Shown: in pieces, positions 6,742 through 12,337 of the stretch
Layout: each line of letters opens with the position of its first letter
How positions within the stretch are numbered: position 1 is the stretch's first letter
Assembly (NCBI GenBank): GCA_023399355.1
Contig: JAEWQC010000120.1
Coordinates: 1 to 12,337 of the forward strand
Source: Bacillota bacterium
GTDB lineage: Bacteria; Bacillota; Clostridia; Acetivibrionales; DTU013
Direction: 5' to 3'
Length of the DNA: 12,337 nucleotides
Position numbers and translations under genes: made by a program
The notes under the pieces: model-generated
Told to the model about the DNA's origin: nothing
Databases searched by the model: none
Seen by the model: the letters and a program-made list of their open reading frames with translations, nothing else

Positions 6742-7245
6742 CTATTTTGTTTTTTGTTTTACTACGATTCTGTGACCTTCCACCTTAATGATGATCACCT
6801 CGGTATCTTTTGATATAAAGTCCCCTTCTGAAACAACATCCAGCTTCACACCGCTGAAATCCGCGATTCCCGATGGCCTCAGCGCAGTCAGGGACCTTCC
6901 TTCGCTGCCGACGAAATAATTCAGATCCTCCGATGAGGAAAACCCGGTATCCACGTCCAATGAGTCATTTAGCACCAGATGCCTTGCCAGATGCCCTTTT
7001 GAAGCCGACTGCAAAACAAGTGTGAGCGCCACCCCAAGTATGGCAAGTATGATGATGATCATAATCAATGCCTGAAGAAGAGTCTTTGAAAAGAGAATGA
7101 CCCCGATCACCAGAAGAATTGCTCCGATGATGCCGGGCGCACCAAACCCCGGATGGAACATCTCAATAATTACAAAAAGTAGTCCTGCCAGCAGGCAAAG
7201 CGCTGAAAGCCAGCCAAGCCCGGAAAATAACATTGCCAAATTCAT
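6742..7245 (-). CDS. NfeD-like membrane protein, partner of FloA
   Basis: A 167-residue short NfeD (without the N-terminal ClpP-like protease half found in long forms). Hydrophobic segments lie at about 8-29, 33-52 and 55-79, with the family stretch IIEMFHPGFGAPGIIG. The C-terminal soluble OB-fold domain (about 105-165) contains VGSEGRSLTALRPSGIADFSG, DVVSEGDFI and VIIIKVEGHRIVV, all typical of NfeD. A strong ribosome site GGGAGGTG (7260-7253) supports the ATG at 7245. A promoter at 7282-7310 lies just upstream, so nfeD-floA and the genes behind them can be transcribed without the kinase gene. NfeD proteins are regarded as partners that control flotillin function; the molecular activity is not known. 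Confidence 0.92.
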   Translation of the reverse strand: MNLAMLFSGLGWLSALCLLAGLLFVIIEMFHPGFGAPGIIGAILLVIGVILFSKTLLQALIMIIIILAILGVALTLVLQSASKGHLARHLVLNDSLDVDTGFSSSEDLNYFVGSEGRSLTALRPSGIADFSGVKLDVVSEGDFISKDTEVIIIKVEGHRIVVKQKTK

Positions 7246-7281
7246 TTATAACACCTCCCTGCCAAATTAGTTCATGCTCCG

Positions 7282-7310
7282 ATTATACAGCAAGGTCCCT
7301 GTTCTTTGAA
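7282..7310 (-). promoter_or_regulatory. Promoter of nfeD-floA
   Basis: On the minus strand TTCAAA (7310-7305), 17 nt, TATAAT (7287-7282). It lies in the 125-nt gap between the kinase stop and nfeD. No terminator is visible in the gap, so the downstream genes can also be read from the kinase promoter. Just upstream of the -35 box is a small inverted repeat CAATT/AATTG (7314-7328). Confidence 0.6.
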
Positions 7311-7370
7311 TATCAATTCTACAAATTGTACGATCCGGCTGTTTGAAATGTCTTTATTGAGGATAGTTAA

Positions 7371-8228
7371 TTATTTGGGTATTGTTCCTGAAAAAGAAGT
7401 CGTATGTGCATCAGTCGATACGCTTATGCTTCCGCCATAGTTTCCGATAATTTCACGGCTTATGGCGAGTCCCATCCCTTCACCCTTGTCACCTTTCGTT
7501 GTGAAACCCGGTTCAAATATCTTATCGAAAAGCTGCGGTTCAACAGGTGTACCGTTATCAGCCACTTTAAAATAAAAGAATTTCAAGTCTTCATATAGCT
7601 CTATCTCTAAAACCTTGTCATTGTCTTTTTCCTGCAATGCATAAATAGCGTTGTCCAGCAGGTTGCCCAAAACCCTGCAGAATTCCCAGGAGGGGATTTT
7701 CAACTCTTTCAGTTGGGTGGTCACCTTGAGCTCCGCCGTTATCCCATACTTTTCGCAGGACAGCAGCTTGGCCTGCAGAAGGGCGTTTACCGCTGCGTTT
7801 GAGGTCTTCATGACCCGGCTGACTTTCTGGATGTCACCGTAAACTTTCTCGATATATTCGCTTGCAGGTTTGAACTCCTCCATTTCGATAAGAGAATGGA
7901 CCACCTGCAGATGATTCATAAAATCATGTCTCTGGCCCCTTAATGTTGTGTTTAGTCTCTCCAGTTTCGCATAGGTATCCTGAAGCAACTGAAACTGATA
8001 ATCGCTGCGAAGCAGACTCGCCCTGTTCCTGAATGCCGTCAGGCTGTTTATGACAATAGCTGCCAGTATGATAAAAAGGAACCCTATGATCCATGGATTT
8101 ACAAGCAGTCCCGGACCGCCGCCCATGTCGACAAGGTAAAACAGGACTGCGGCAATCAACGCAATCTGCGAAAGGTTCAATACTATAATCGTAATAATGG
8201 TCTTACCCGGGTCGATCATCTTTTTCAT
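7371..8228 (-). CDS. Spo0B-type sensor histidine kinase (two membrane helices)
   Basis: A 285-residue membrane sensor kinase. Two hydrophobic helices (about 11-33 and 46-63) leave only a very short loop (DMGGGPGLLVNPW), so no extracellular sensor domain exists. Signals must come from within the membrane or from partners. A coiled linker leads to the Spo0B-like dimerisation helix with phospho-acceptor H101 (LRGQRHDFMNHLQVVHSLIEM). The HATPase_c domain shows an N box (NLLDNAIYAL, 189-198), G1 (ADNG, 223-226), F box (FEPGFTTKGD) and G2 (GEGMGLA, 249-255). I chose the ATG at 8228 because CAGGAG lies 9 nt upstream; a 19-codon longer frame from 8285 has no ribosome site and would overlap the promoter. 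The likely partner is the LytTR regulator at 4647-5396, separated from it by nfeD, floA and a small gene. Confidence 0.9.
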   Translation of the reverse strand: MKKMIDPGKTIITIIVLNLSQIALIAAVLFYLVDMGGGPGLLVNPWIIGFLFIILAAIVINSLTAFRNRASLLRSDYQFQLLQDTYAKLERLNTTLRGQRHDFMNHLQVVHSLIEMEEFKPASEYIEKVYGDIQKVSRVMKTSNAAVNALLQAKLLSCEKYGITAELKVTTQLKELKIPSWEFCRVLGNLLDNAIYALQEKDNDKVLEIELYEDLKFFYFKVADNGTPVEPQLFDKIFEPGFTTKGDKGEGMGLAISREIIGNYGGSISVSTDAHTTSFSGTIPK

Positions 8229-8260
8229 GTACACGCACTCCTGCAGAAAATGCCATAATA

Positions 8261-8289
8261 AGTATATCCTGTATGAGCAGCACATTCAA
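8261..8289 (-). promoter_or_regulatory. Promoter of the histidine kinase gene
   Basis: On the minus strand TTGAAT (8289-8284), 17 nt, TATACT (8266-8261), ending 32 nt before the kinase ATG at 8228. It is divergent from the cyclophilin promoter at 8323-8351. Confidence 0.6.
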
Positions 8290-8322
8290 GTATGGTAATC
8301 ACATATCCGGAATTTGCTCTGC

Positions 8323-8351
8323 TTGATTCCTGAGAATCAGATAGGTATACT
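8323..8351 (+). promoter_or_regulatory. Promoter of the cyclophilin gene with overlapping inverted repeat
   Basis: TTGATT (8323-8328), 17 nt, TATACT (8346-8351). A perfect inverted repeat TGATTC-CTGA-GAATCA (8324-8339) overlaps the -35 box and the spacer. Its position suits a repressor site; it also lies about 35-50 bp upstream of the divergent kinase promoter. Confidence 0.6.
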
Positions 8352-8405
8352 GTTAGCATGCTATTTTAAAATTTTTTATATCAATAAAATGGAGACAGCA
8401 AAAAG

Positions 8406-9170
8406 ATGAAAAGAATAGTCACTGTTATATTATGCGTATTATTTTTACTTTCCATGACAGGGTGCGGCACAGGTAAGTTAACCGGGGAACAATCACCTGC
8501 AGGGCAGACCACCGGAACACAGCCTGTCGTAGAGCAAACGACCGGGAAACAGCCGGATGAGGCCGATTCTATAGAAACGGATCAACTGCAGCCTCCGGCA
8601 AAGGGCCAGACGATTGCCATTATGAAGACAGATCTCGGCGATATAAAAATGAAATTTTTCCCGAAAGAGGCACCGAAATCCGTAGAAAATTTCATCGGCT
8701 TGTCAAAGAAAGGCTATTACAATAACCTGACCTTTCACCGGATATTGAATAATTTCATGATACAAGGCGGGGATCCGACCGGAACCGGAACCGGCGGAGA
8801 AAGCATCTGGGGGAAGGAATTCGAGGACGAATTCAGCCCGAATCTTCATAATTTCAGAGGTGCCCTGTCTATGGCCAACGCCGGTGCGGATACGAACGGA
8901 AGTCAGTTTTTTATAGTTCAGGCGCCGCAAGTGGCTGAAGAAGCCAAACCATGGATGCAGCAAAATAACTTCTCCGCTGAACTGATTGATCAATATATGA
9001 AGCTTGGCGGAGCTCCCTGGCTTGACAATAAGCACACCGTCTTCGGAGAGGTTTTCGAAGGGTTGGATGTCGTTGATAAAATCGCTGCGGTAGAAGTTGA
9101 TGATCCCGATAACGGTAAACCGCTAAAAGATGTGAAAATATTGAGTGTAGATATTGCCATACAACAATAA
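8406..9170 (+). CDS. Cyclophilin-type peptidyl-prolyl cis-trans isomerase, lipoprotein
   Basis: A 254-residue extracytoplasmic foldase. Lipoprotein signal: KR, a hydrophobic core and lipobox SMTGC with C20 as the predicted lipidation site. Residues 21-66 are a Thr/Gln/Gly/Pro-rich linker with an imperfect repeat (QTTGTQP, QTTGKQP). The cyclophilin domain spans about 69-252, with catalytic-site motifs FHR (R112), FMIQGGDPTGTGTGG (117-131), RGALSMAN (151-158), SQFFI (166-170) and WLDNKHTVFG (205-214). A loop of about 30 residues (about 172-202) separates SQFFI from WLDN; this resembles cyclophilins of other Firmicutes. The likely role is folding of exported proteins at the outer face of the membrane. 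GGAGA (8391-8395) lies 10 nt before the ATG. It is transcribed alone from 8323-8351 and is followed by a large hairpin at 9210-9260. Confidence 0.95.
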   Translation: MKRIVTVILCVLFLLSMTGCGTGKLTGEQSPAGQTTGTQPVVEQTTGKQPDEADSIETDQLQPPAKGQTIAIMKTDLGDIKMKFFPKEAPKSVENFIGLSKKGYYNNLTFHRILNNFMIQGGDPTGTGTGGESIWGKEFEDEFSPNLHNFRGALSMANAGADTNGSQFFIVQAPQVAEEAKPWMQQNNFSAELIDQYMKLGGAPWLDNKHTVFGEVFEGLDVVDKIAAVEVDDPDNGKPLKDVKILSVDIAIQQ

Positions 9171-9209
9171 TTTCTTGGGGAAATCCAAAAAAAGATTGAA
9201 AGAAAGATT

Positions 9210-9260
9210 AAAGAGGGACGGTTCTTACTTTGAATTCAAGGCAAGAACCTCCCCCTCTTT
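9210..9260 (+). terminator. Long hairpin after the cyclophilin gene
   Basis: Outer arms AAAGAGGG (9210-9217) and CCCTCTTT (9253-9260) are perfect. Inner arms GGTTCTT (9220-9226) and AAGAACC (9243-9249) are also perfect. The loop itself holds the palindrome TTGAATTCAA. The hairpin begins 40 nt past the stop codon. The T-run (CTCTTTGATTC) is weak and partly inside the stem, so termination may be incomplete; a stronger terminator follows at 9367-9409. Confidence 0.6.
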
Positions 9261-9275
9261 GATTCTCTGAAAAGC

Positions 9276-9313
9276 AAAAAAGCTGTCTCAAAACCGGCAA
9301 AATAGTTTGGGAC
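9276..9313 (-). terminator. Second (distal) terminator of the tRNA operon
   Basis: On the minus strand GTCCCAAA (9313-9306) pairs with TTTGAGAC (9292-9285), one G-U pair included, and is followed by AGCTTTTTTGC. It resembles the terminator at 9367-9409 in its closing arm and tail, so the two look like duplicated copies in tandem. Confidence 0.6.
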
Positions 9314-9401
9314 GCCCCTACTGCACATTGACGAATTCTCGCAATCCATCTTTCGTGCTTTTTGGCAAAAAAGACTGCCTCAAAGTTTAATTTTGAGACA
9401 G
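9283..9401. repeat. 119-bp block bounded by perfect 11-bp inverted repeats
   Basis: CTGTCTCAAAA (9283-9293) and TTTTGAGACAG (9391-9401) are exact inverted copies 97 bp apart. A third related copy, CTGCCTCAAAG, lies at 9375-9385. GCAAAAAAG occurs directly before both left-type copies (9274-9282 and 9365-9373). The inner 97 bp hold no gene. This can be read as two diverged terminators or as the remnant of a small mobile element whose ends form terminators. Confidence 0.5.
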
Positions 9402-9409
9402 TCCTTTTT
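9367..9409. terminator. Bidirectional rho-independent terminator (cyclophilin side and tRNA operon)
   Basis: GACTG-C-CTCAAA (9373-9384) pairs with TTTGAG-A-CAGTC (9392-9403), with one C/A mismatch. On the plus strand it is followed by CTTTTTATT, and on the minus strand by TTTTTTGCC. It therefore ends rightward transcription from the cyclophilin gene and leftward transcription of the tRNA operon, whose last tRNA ends at 9421. Confidence 0.85.
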
Positions 9410-9420
9410 ATTGATACTTT

Positions 9421-9496
9421 TGGTGGGAACTATAGGGCTCGAACCTATGACCCCCTGCTTGTAAGGCAGGTGCTCCCCCAGCTGAGCTAAGCTCCC
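9421..9496 (-). tRNA. tRNA-Val (anticodon TAC)
   Basis: 76 nt including encoded CCA (9423-9421). Acceptor arms GGGAGCT/AGTTCCC pair with one G-U. The D arm is GCTC...GAGC, and anticodon stem CCTGC/GCAGG encloses loop CTTACAA, anticodon TAC. The T arm has TTCGAGC between ATAGG and CCTAT. It is the last of three leftward tRNA genes. Confidence 0.96.
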
Positions 9497-9515
9497 GGAT
9501 TAAGTTAAGTAGAAA

Positions 9516-9547
9516 CAGGAGGCCGAAGAAAAACTTGCGTCCTCCTG
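9516..9547 (-). repeat. Hairpin in the Glu-Val tRNA spacer
   Basis: CAGGAGG (9516-9522) and CCTCCTG (9541-9547) form a perfect 7-bp stem with an 18-nt loop. On the minus strand it is followed by TTTCTACTT. It could be a processing signal or a weak attenuator before tRNA-Val. The Met-Glu spacer, also 57 nt, has its own 7-bp stem TTTCATC/GATGAAA (9644-9650, 9676-9682). Confidence 0.4.
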
Positions 9548-9553
9548 CTTCAT

Positions 9554-9628
9554 TGGTGACCCATAGGGGACTCGAACCCCTGTTATCGCCGTGAAAGGGC
9601 GGTGTCTTAACCACTTGACCAATGGGCC
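9554..9628 (-). tRNA. tRNA-Glu (anticodon TTC)
   Basis: 75 nt including encoded CCA (9556-9554). Acceptor arms are GGCCCAT/ATGGGTC with one G-U pair. Anticodon stem CCGCC/GGCG(A) encloses loop CTTTCAC, anticodon TTC. The T arm AGGGG-TTCGAGT-CCCCT is perfect. It is the middle gene of the leftward tRNA operon. Confidence 0.95.
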
Positions 9629-9685
9629 GGAATTATAAGGATGTTTCATCTTCAGTATACCGGGGATATGCTTGGGATGAAATCC

Positions 9686-9762
9686 TGGTAGCGGCGGTCG
9701 GATTTGAACCAACGACACTGCGGGTATGAACCGCATGCTCTAGCCAACTGAGCTACGCCGCC
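9686..9762 (-). tRNA. tRNA-Met (anticodon CAT, elongator type)
   Basis: 77 nt including encoded CCA (9688-9686). Acceptor arms GGCGGCG/CGCCGCT begin with a G-U pair. Anticodon stem TGCGG/CCGCA encloses loop TTCATAC, anticodon CAT. The stem lacks the three G-C pairs of an initiator, and the sequence resembles Firmicutes elongator tRNA-Met rather than lysidine-type tRNA-Ile. It is the first gene of the leftward operon, about 37 nt after the -10 box. Confidence 0.92.
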
Positions 9763-9798
9763 ATGTATTCGCACAGGGTTGCCCTAATGCGCTTTACT

Positions 9799-9828
9799 AT
9801 TGTAGCAGAAGAGATAACAAAAAGTCAA
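9799..9828 (-). promoter_or_regulatory. Strong promoter of the tRNA operon
   Basis: On the minus strand TTGACT (9828-9823), 18 nt, TACAAT (9804-9799), with an extended -10 element TGC directly before it. It drives tRNA-Met, tRNA-Glu and tRNA-Val. Confidence 0.85.
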
Positions 9829-9833
9829 TAGAA

Positions 9834-9857
9834 AAGTTTACCCGGCACAGTAAACTT
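9834..9857. repeat. 8-bp hairpin just upstream of the tRNA promoter
   Basis: AAGTTTAC (9834-9841) and GTAAACTT (9850-9857) are perfect arms around an 8-nt loop. Transcription from the chemoreceptor side would read the hairpin followed by TTCTATTG. It may be a backup terminator that insulates the tRNA promoter, or a protein-binding site. Confidence 0.4.
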
Positions 9858-9861
9858 GAAT

Positions 9862-9901
9862 GAAAAATAAATTCCACTTTGTGGGCTTTACATGGAATTT
9901 A
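9862..9901 (-). terminator. Terminator of the chemoreceptor gene
   Basis: TAAATTCCA (9868-9876) and TGGAATTTA (9893-9901) form a perfect 9-bp stem with a 16-nt loop. On the minus strand it is followed by TTTTTC. It lies 41 nt after the chemoreceptor stop at 9942. Confidence 0.7.
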
Positions 9902-9941
9902 CTTTTTTCATCGATCGTTCAGTAATATACTGACATCCGGT

Positions 9942-11999
9942 TCAAATACTGAACCTTCCAAGTGATTCGGACAGGTCCCCCGAAGTTTTATCCAGTTCGT
10001 TGATATAGCTTGCAAGCTCATTGATGCGTGAGTTCTGGTCATCTATGGAGGCAGACAGTTCCTCTGTGGATGCGGCGATTTCCTGTGATATTGCAGATAT
10101 CTCGCTAATAGCTTTTATGGCATCCTCTTTATGCTGTTCCATGTCGGAAGCTTTTGTCCGGATATCATTCACTTCTTCATTGAATTTATTCATTATAGTT
10201 GAAACACTGTCAAAAGCAGAGATGGTCTCGGTTAAAGCATTATTTTGAACTTTAAGCATATTCTCCGCAGCAGAGGCATTTATTGAGGTGTCGGCGATTT
10301 TCCCGTTGACGAGCTTGATAATGTTATCTGCTTCACGTGTTGATGTGACAGACATATCTGCAAGCTTTCTGATTTCCTCAGCGATCACTGAGAAGCCAAG
10401 CCCAGCCTCGCCTGCATGAGCCGCCTCTATTGCTGCATTAAGCGCCAGCAGGTTCGTCTGGTCTGCAATGGAGCTTATTGCCTTCACAAGCTTGTCTATA
10501 TCCTTTGAATACCCGCTAAGTAAATGGATGTCTGATATCATTATCCCGGTAACATCTGCTGCGATACCGCTCTCAGCCGATAATGTCCTGATGGAATCCG
10601 ACCCGCTTTTTGTAAGTACAAGGGATTGATTTGAAAGCACTTCTATTTTTTCCGTACTATCGGTAACAGCTTTTATTTTTGATGCCAGGTCAAGAATTTT
10701 ATTTGTTACGGCGTCTGTCCCTGAAGACTGTGTATTTGCTCCATCTGCTATCTGACGGACTACTTGTGAGATTTCATTCGAGACTGCTGAAACATGTGTC
10801 ACCGTATCAGTCACTATTCCCACGGAGCTCAGCACTTTTCTGGTAAAATTGGTCGCACTGCCTATCAATTGCCTCATATCGTAGATCATTTTTGAGATAC
10901 TGTGTGCCAGTATTCCGAATTCATCCTTCCGTTCCGAATGTATCTCAACCGTAAGGTCACCCTTTGCTGCCTGGTTCGCGGATACAGTAACCTGTTTTAG
11001 AATTTTGCCCATACTAAATGCAATCAAGAGTCCAAGAACAATCGCCGCCAACGCTGCGGTTAAAACCAGCACAACCGTAAAGGCAGCTATACTCCGTGAA
11101 GCTGAATATAATGTGGATTCAGGCAGCAATCCAATAAGTATATACCCGGTAGTGCCTAATCGCGAATAGGTCATCAGATAGTTGCTGCTTAAGTAATTTA
11201 TGTACTCAGAGCCATTTAACGTCGTACCGTTTTTAATTTTTTTATAAAAGGTCATTTTGTCAAGCTGGACTACCTCCGCAGTTCCCCTTCCACTCTCAGA
11301 GAAAGCGCTGATATCCCTGCCATCCGGACTTATAAAATGTACCTCTCCACCACTGCCAAGCTTAATATTTTGAAGGAGATCTTTAATAAAACTCTGTTTT
11401 ATATCTATCAAAATCAGGCTCTCCGTATCACCTGTCGATTCATTTTTTATTAATCTTGTTGCAAACAGTGAATACTGGCTTTCCTTGTTCTTATTGAACT
11501 TATCCAGTTCGGGGTGTGATCCCAACCATACAATGCCGCCATTCACTCTCTCCGTCTTTTTATAAAAATTACTTCCTTTAAACATATCAAGACCCATTCC
11601 CAAAGTGGAATAGCCACCTGTCGAAATTACCTGTCCGGATGCGGTTATCACCAGAATGTCCGATATAAACTCACTGCTCTTCTTAACATTACGTAATTCA
11701 TTTAGAATTTCTATGGTACTATTTCCATTGGCACCAGTGTTACCGGATAAATCTACAAATGCTCTGCTTTGAATGATCTGTTGGGAAGTATTGTCAATAT
11801 GCCATAAAAGCAAATCCAGATACTTGTTTGTTTGATCCATTGTCTGAATAGCAGCATCTGCTGTTATCTTCTTTATGGCATCGGCAGATTTGGATGCGGA
11901 AATTGCTCCAAGCAGTATAATAGGAATGATTGTCAGCATGAAAGCTCCGATCAATTTGCTCCGTACACTTAAATAGCCTGTTCCTGTGCGTATTTTCAT
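9942..11999 (-). CDS. Methyl-accepting chemotaxis protein (dCache-like sensor, HAMP, signalling domain)
   Basis: A 685-residue transmembrane chemoreceptor. TM1 is at about 16-34 (LIGAFMLTIIPIILLGAI). A large extracytoplasmic region (about 36-300) with patterns such as SDILVITASGQVISTGG and GSGGEVHFISPDGRDIS looks like a double Cache domain. TM2 is at about 304-329, HAMP at about 326-380 (QAAKGDLTVEI), and the cytoplasmic signalling coiled coil at about 400-680. The conserved hairpin tip is intact (ISSIADQTNLLALNAAIEAA, then IAEEIRKLAD), which contacts CheA/CheW. No CheR-docking pentapeptide is seen at the C-terminus. Start: ATG at 11999 with GAGGAG 9 nt upstream. A 23-codon longer frame from 12068 has no ribosome site and its ATG lies on the -10 box. 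It stands alone, with no other chemotaxis gene nearby. The ligand is unknown; Cache sensors usually bind small organic molecules. Confidence 0.93.
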   Translation of the reverse strand: MKIRTGTGYLSVRSKLIGAFMLTIIPIILLGAISASKSADAIKKITADAAIQTMDQTNKYLDLLLWHIDNTSQQIIQSRAFVDLSGNTGANGNSTIEILNELRNVKKSSEFISDILVITASGQVISTGGYSTLGMGLDMFKGSNFYKKTERVNGGIVWLGSHPELDKFNKNKESQYSLFATRLIKNESTGDTESLILIDIKQSFIKDLLQNIKLGSGGEVHFISPDGRDISAFSESGRGTAEVVQLDKMTFYKKIKNGTTLNGSEYINYLSSNYLMTYSRLGTTGYILIGLLPESTLYSASRSIAAFTVVLVLTAALAAIVLGLLIAFSMGKILKQVTVSANQAAKGDLTVEIHSERKDEFGILAHSISKMIYDMRQLIGSATNFTRKVLSSVGIVTDTVTHVSAVSNEISQVVRQIADGANTQSSGTDAVTNKILDLASKIKAVTDSTEKIEVLSNQSLVLTKSGSDSIRTLSAESGIAADVTGIMISDIHLLSGYSKDIDKLVKAISSIADQTNLLALNAAIEAAHAGEAGLGFSVIAEEIRKLADMSVTSTREADNIIKLVNGKIADTSINASAAENMLKVQNNALTETISAFDSVSTIMNKFNEEVNDIRTKASDMEQHKEDAIKAISEISAISQEIAASTEELSASIDDQNSRINELASYINELDKTSGDLSESLGRFSI

Positions 12000-12066
12000 A
12001 TCTATATGCTCCTCATGAAGTAGTTCCCTCGTTATGACCTGTTTAGAAGTATCTGATATGATCATC

Positions 12067-12089
12067 ATTATAGATAATTAACATTAATT
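12067..12089 (-). promoter_or_regulatory. Promoter region of the chemoreceptor gene
   Basis: A perfect -10 box TATAAT (12072-12067) lies 67 nt upstream of the ATG at 11999, but no -35 box matches at 16-19 nt. The spacer contains an inverted repeat AATTAA-N2-TTAATT (12076-12089). I found no SigD/FliA-type -10 element (GCCGATAA) before this gene. The remaining sequence to 12197 holds only A+T-rich intergenic DNA. Confidence 0.4.
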
Positions 12090-12197
12090 CTATATTACCA
12101 TCCTGTAAATACATTCTTATTGTTGCAACCTATGCATAAAAACCCAGTCATTACTCATAATATTTAACCGAATAATTCTTACAATTGGAGGGTTGAT

Positions 12198-12337
12198 ATG
12201 ACTGACAAGCAGGAGATTCTCGACAGGATCAATGAATTAATGGTAACCAGCGATTTATCCTATGATTTCAAGGATGCAGCCGACATCGAGTCCTTTCTCG
12301 AAAATGATGAAAACCAGCAGTACGAAGAGTACGAAGA
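12198..12337 (+). CDS. Unrecognised protein, N-terminal part (cut by window edge)
   Basis: An open frame starts with ATG at 12198, 7 nt after a strong ribosome site TTGGAGGG (12185-12192 region), and runs off the right edge after 46 codons. The visible part, MTDKQEILDRINELMV then a very acidic stretch (AADIESFLENDENQQYEEYE), looks cytoplasmic and helical. It has no signal peptide or membrane helix. I do not recognise the family. It is divergent from the chemoreceptor gene with about 200 nt between the two starts. An AT-rich CATAAT (12156-12161) is a possible -10 box without a clear -35 partner. Confidence 0.65.
   Translation, partial: MTDKQEILDRINELMVTSDLSYDFKDAADIESFLENDENQQYEEYE

Noticed and set aside
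8229..8285. Longer histidine kinase start at 8285
   Set aside because: There is no ribosome site, and the added 19 codons overlap the predicted promoter; the ATG at 8228 has CAGGAG 9 nt upstream.
9631..9640. TATAAT just before tRNA-Glu as a second promoter
   Set aside because: Transcription would start inside the tRNA; there is no -35 partner, and the operon promoter at 9799-9828 is strong.
9408..9736. Two short reading frames across the tRNA genes on the minus strand
   Set aside because: They run through three structurally complete tRNA genes and have no coding support.
12000..12068. Longer chemoreceptor start at 12068
   Set aside because: There is no ribosome site, the ATG overlaps the TATAAT box, and the added residues are not typical of a receptor N-terminus.
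1..12337. CRISPR array, prophage, toxin-antitoxin or defence system
   Set aside because: There are no regularly spaced repeats, no phage or nuclease genes, and no small gene pair of that type on either strand.

Overview
The window reads like the chromosome of a low-to-medium G+C Gram-positive anaerobe, most likely a member of the Clostridia. This rests on strong GGAGG-type Shine-Dalgarno sites, SigA-like promoters, CCA-encoding tRNA genes of Firmicutes type, a FloA/NfeD pair, a Spo0B-type sensor kinase and a LytTR regulator. I cannot fix the genus. There are 11 complete protein genes, two genes cut by the window edges, and three tRNAs. No CRISPR array, transposase or prophage gene is visible.

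Layout. (a) 1-490: the start of a leftward sugar-type ABC permease with its own promoter, then the terminator of the next leftward unit. (b) 490-2345: a leftward unit of a YjbR-like gene, a WYL-domain regulator (4-nt overlap with the first) and an FMN split-barrel protein. Two closely related 24-bp inverted repeats lie in it, one before the first gene and one before the third. Each is exactly 7 nt upstream of a -10 box, so I propose that the WYL regulator controls both promoters. (c) 2495-4625: a lone rightward glgB (glycogen branching enzyme) that ends in a charged tail. (d) 4647-8289: a leftward cluster of a Spo0B-type histidine kinase, nfeD, floA, an unrecognised 100-residue protein and a LytTR response regulator. 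Kinase and regulator flank the membrane-microdomain genes, which suggests one functional block. (e) 8323-9170: a rightward lipoprotein cyclophilin, divergent from the kinase. (f) 9210-9828: hairpin terminators and a leftward tRNA operon Met(CAT)-Glu(TTC)-Val(TAC) with a strong extended -10 promoter. (g) 9868-12072: a leftward transmembrane chemoreceptor with its terminator. (h) 12198 to the edge: the start of an unrecognised rightward gene.

The most interesting points are the paired operators of the WYL unit, the kinase/NfeD/FloA/small protein/LytTR cluster, and a terminator-derived inverted-repeat block at 9276-9409. Several starts were moved downstream to agree with Shine-Dalgarno spacing (glgB 2559, kinase 8228, chemoreceptor 11999).
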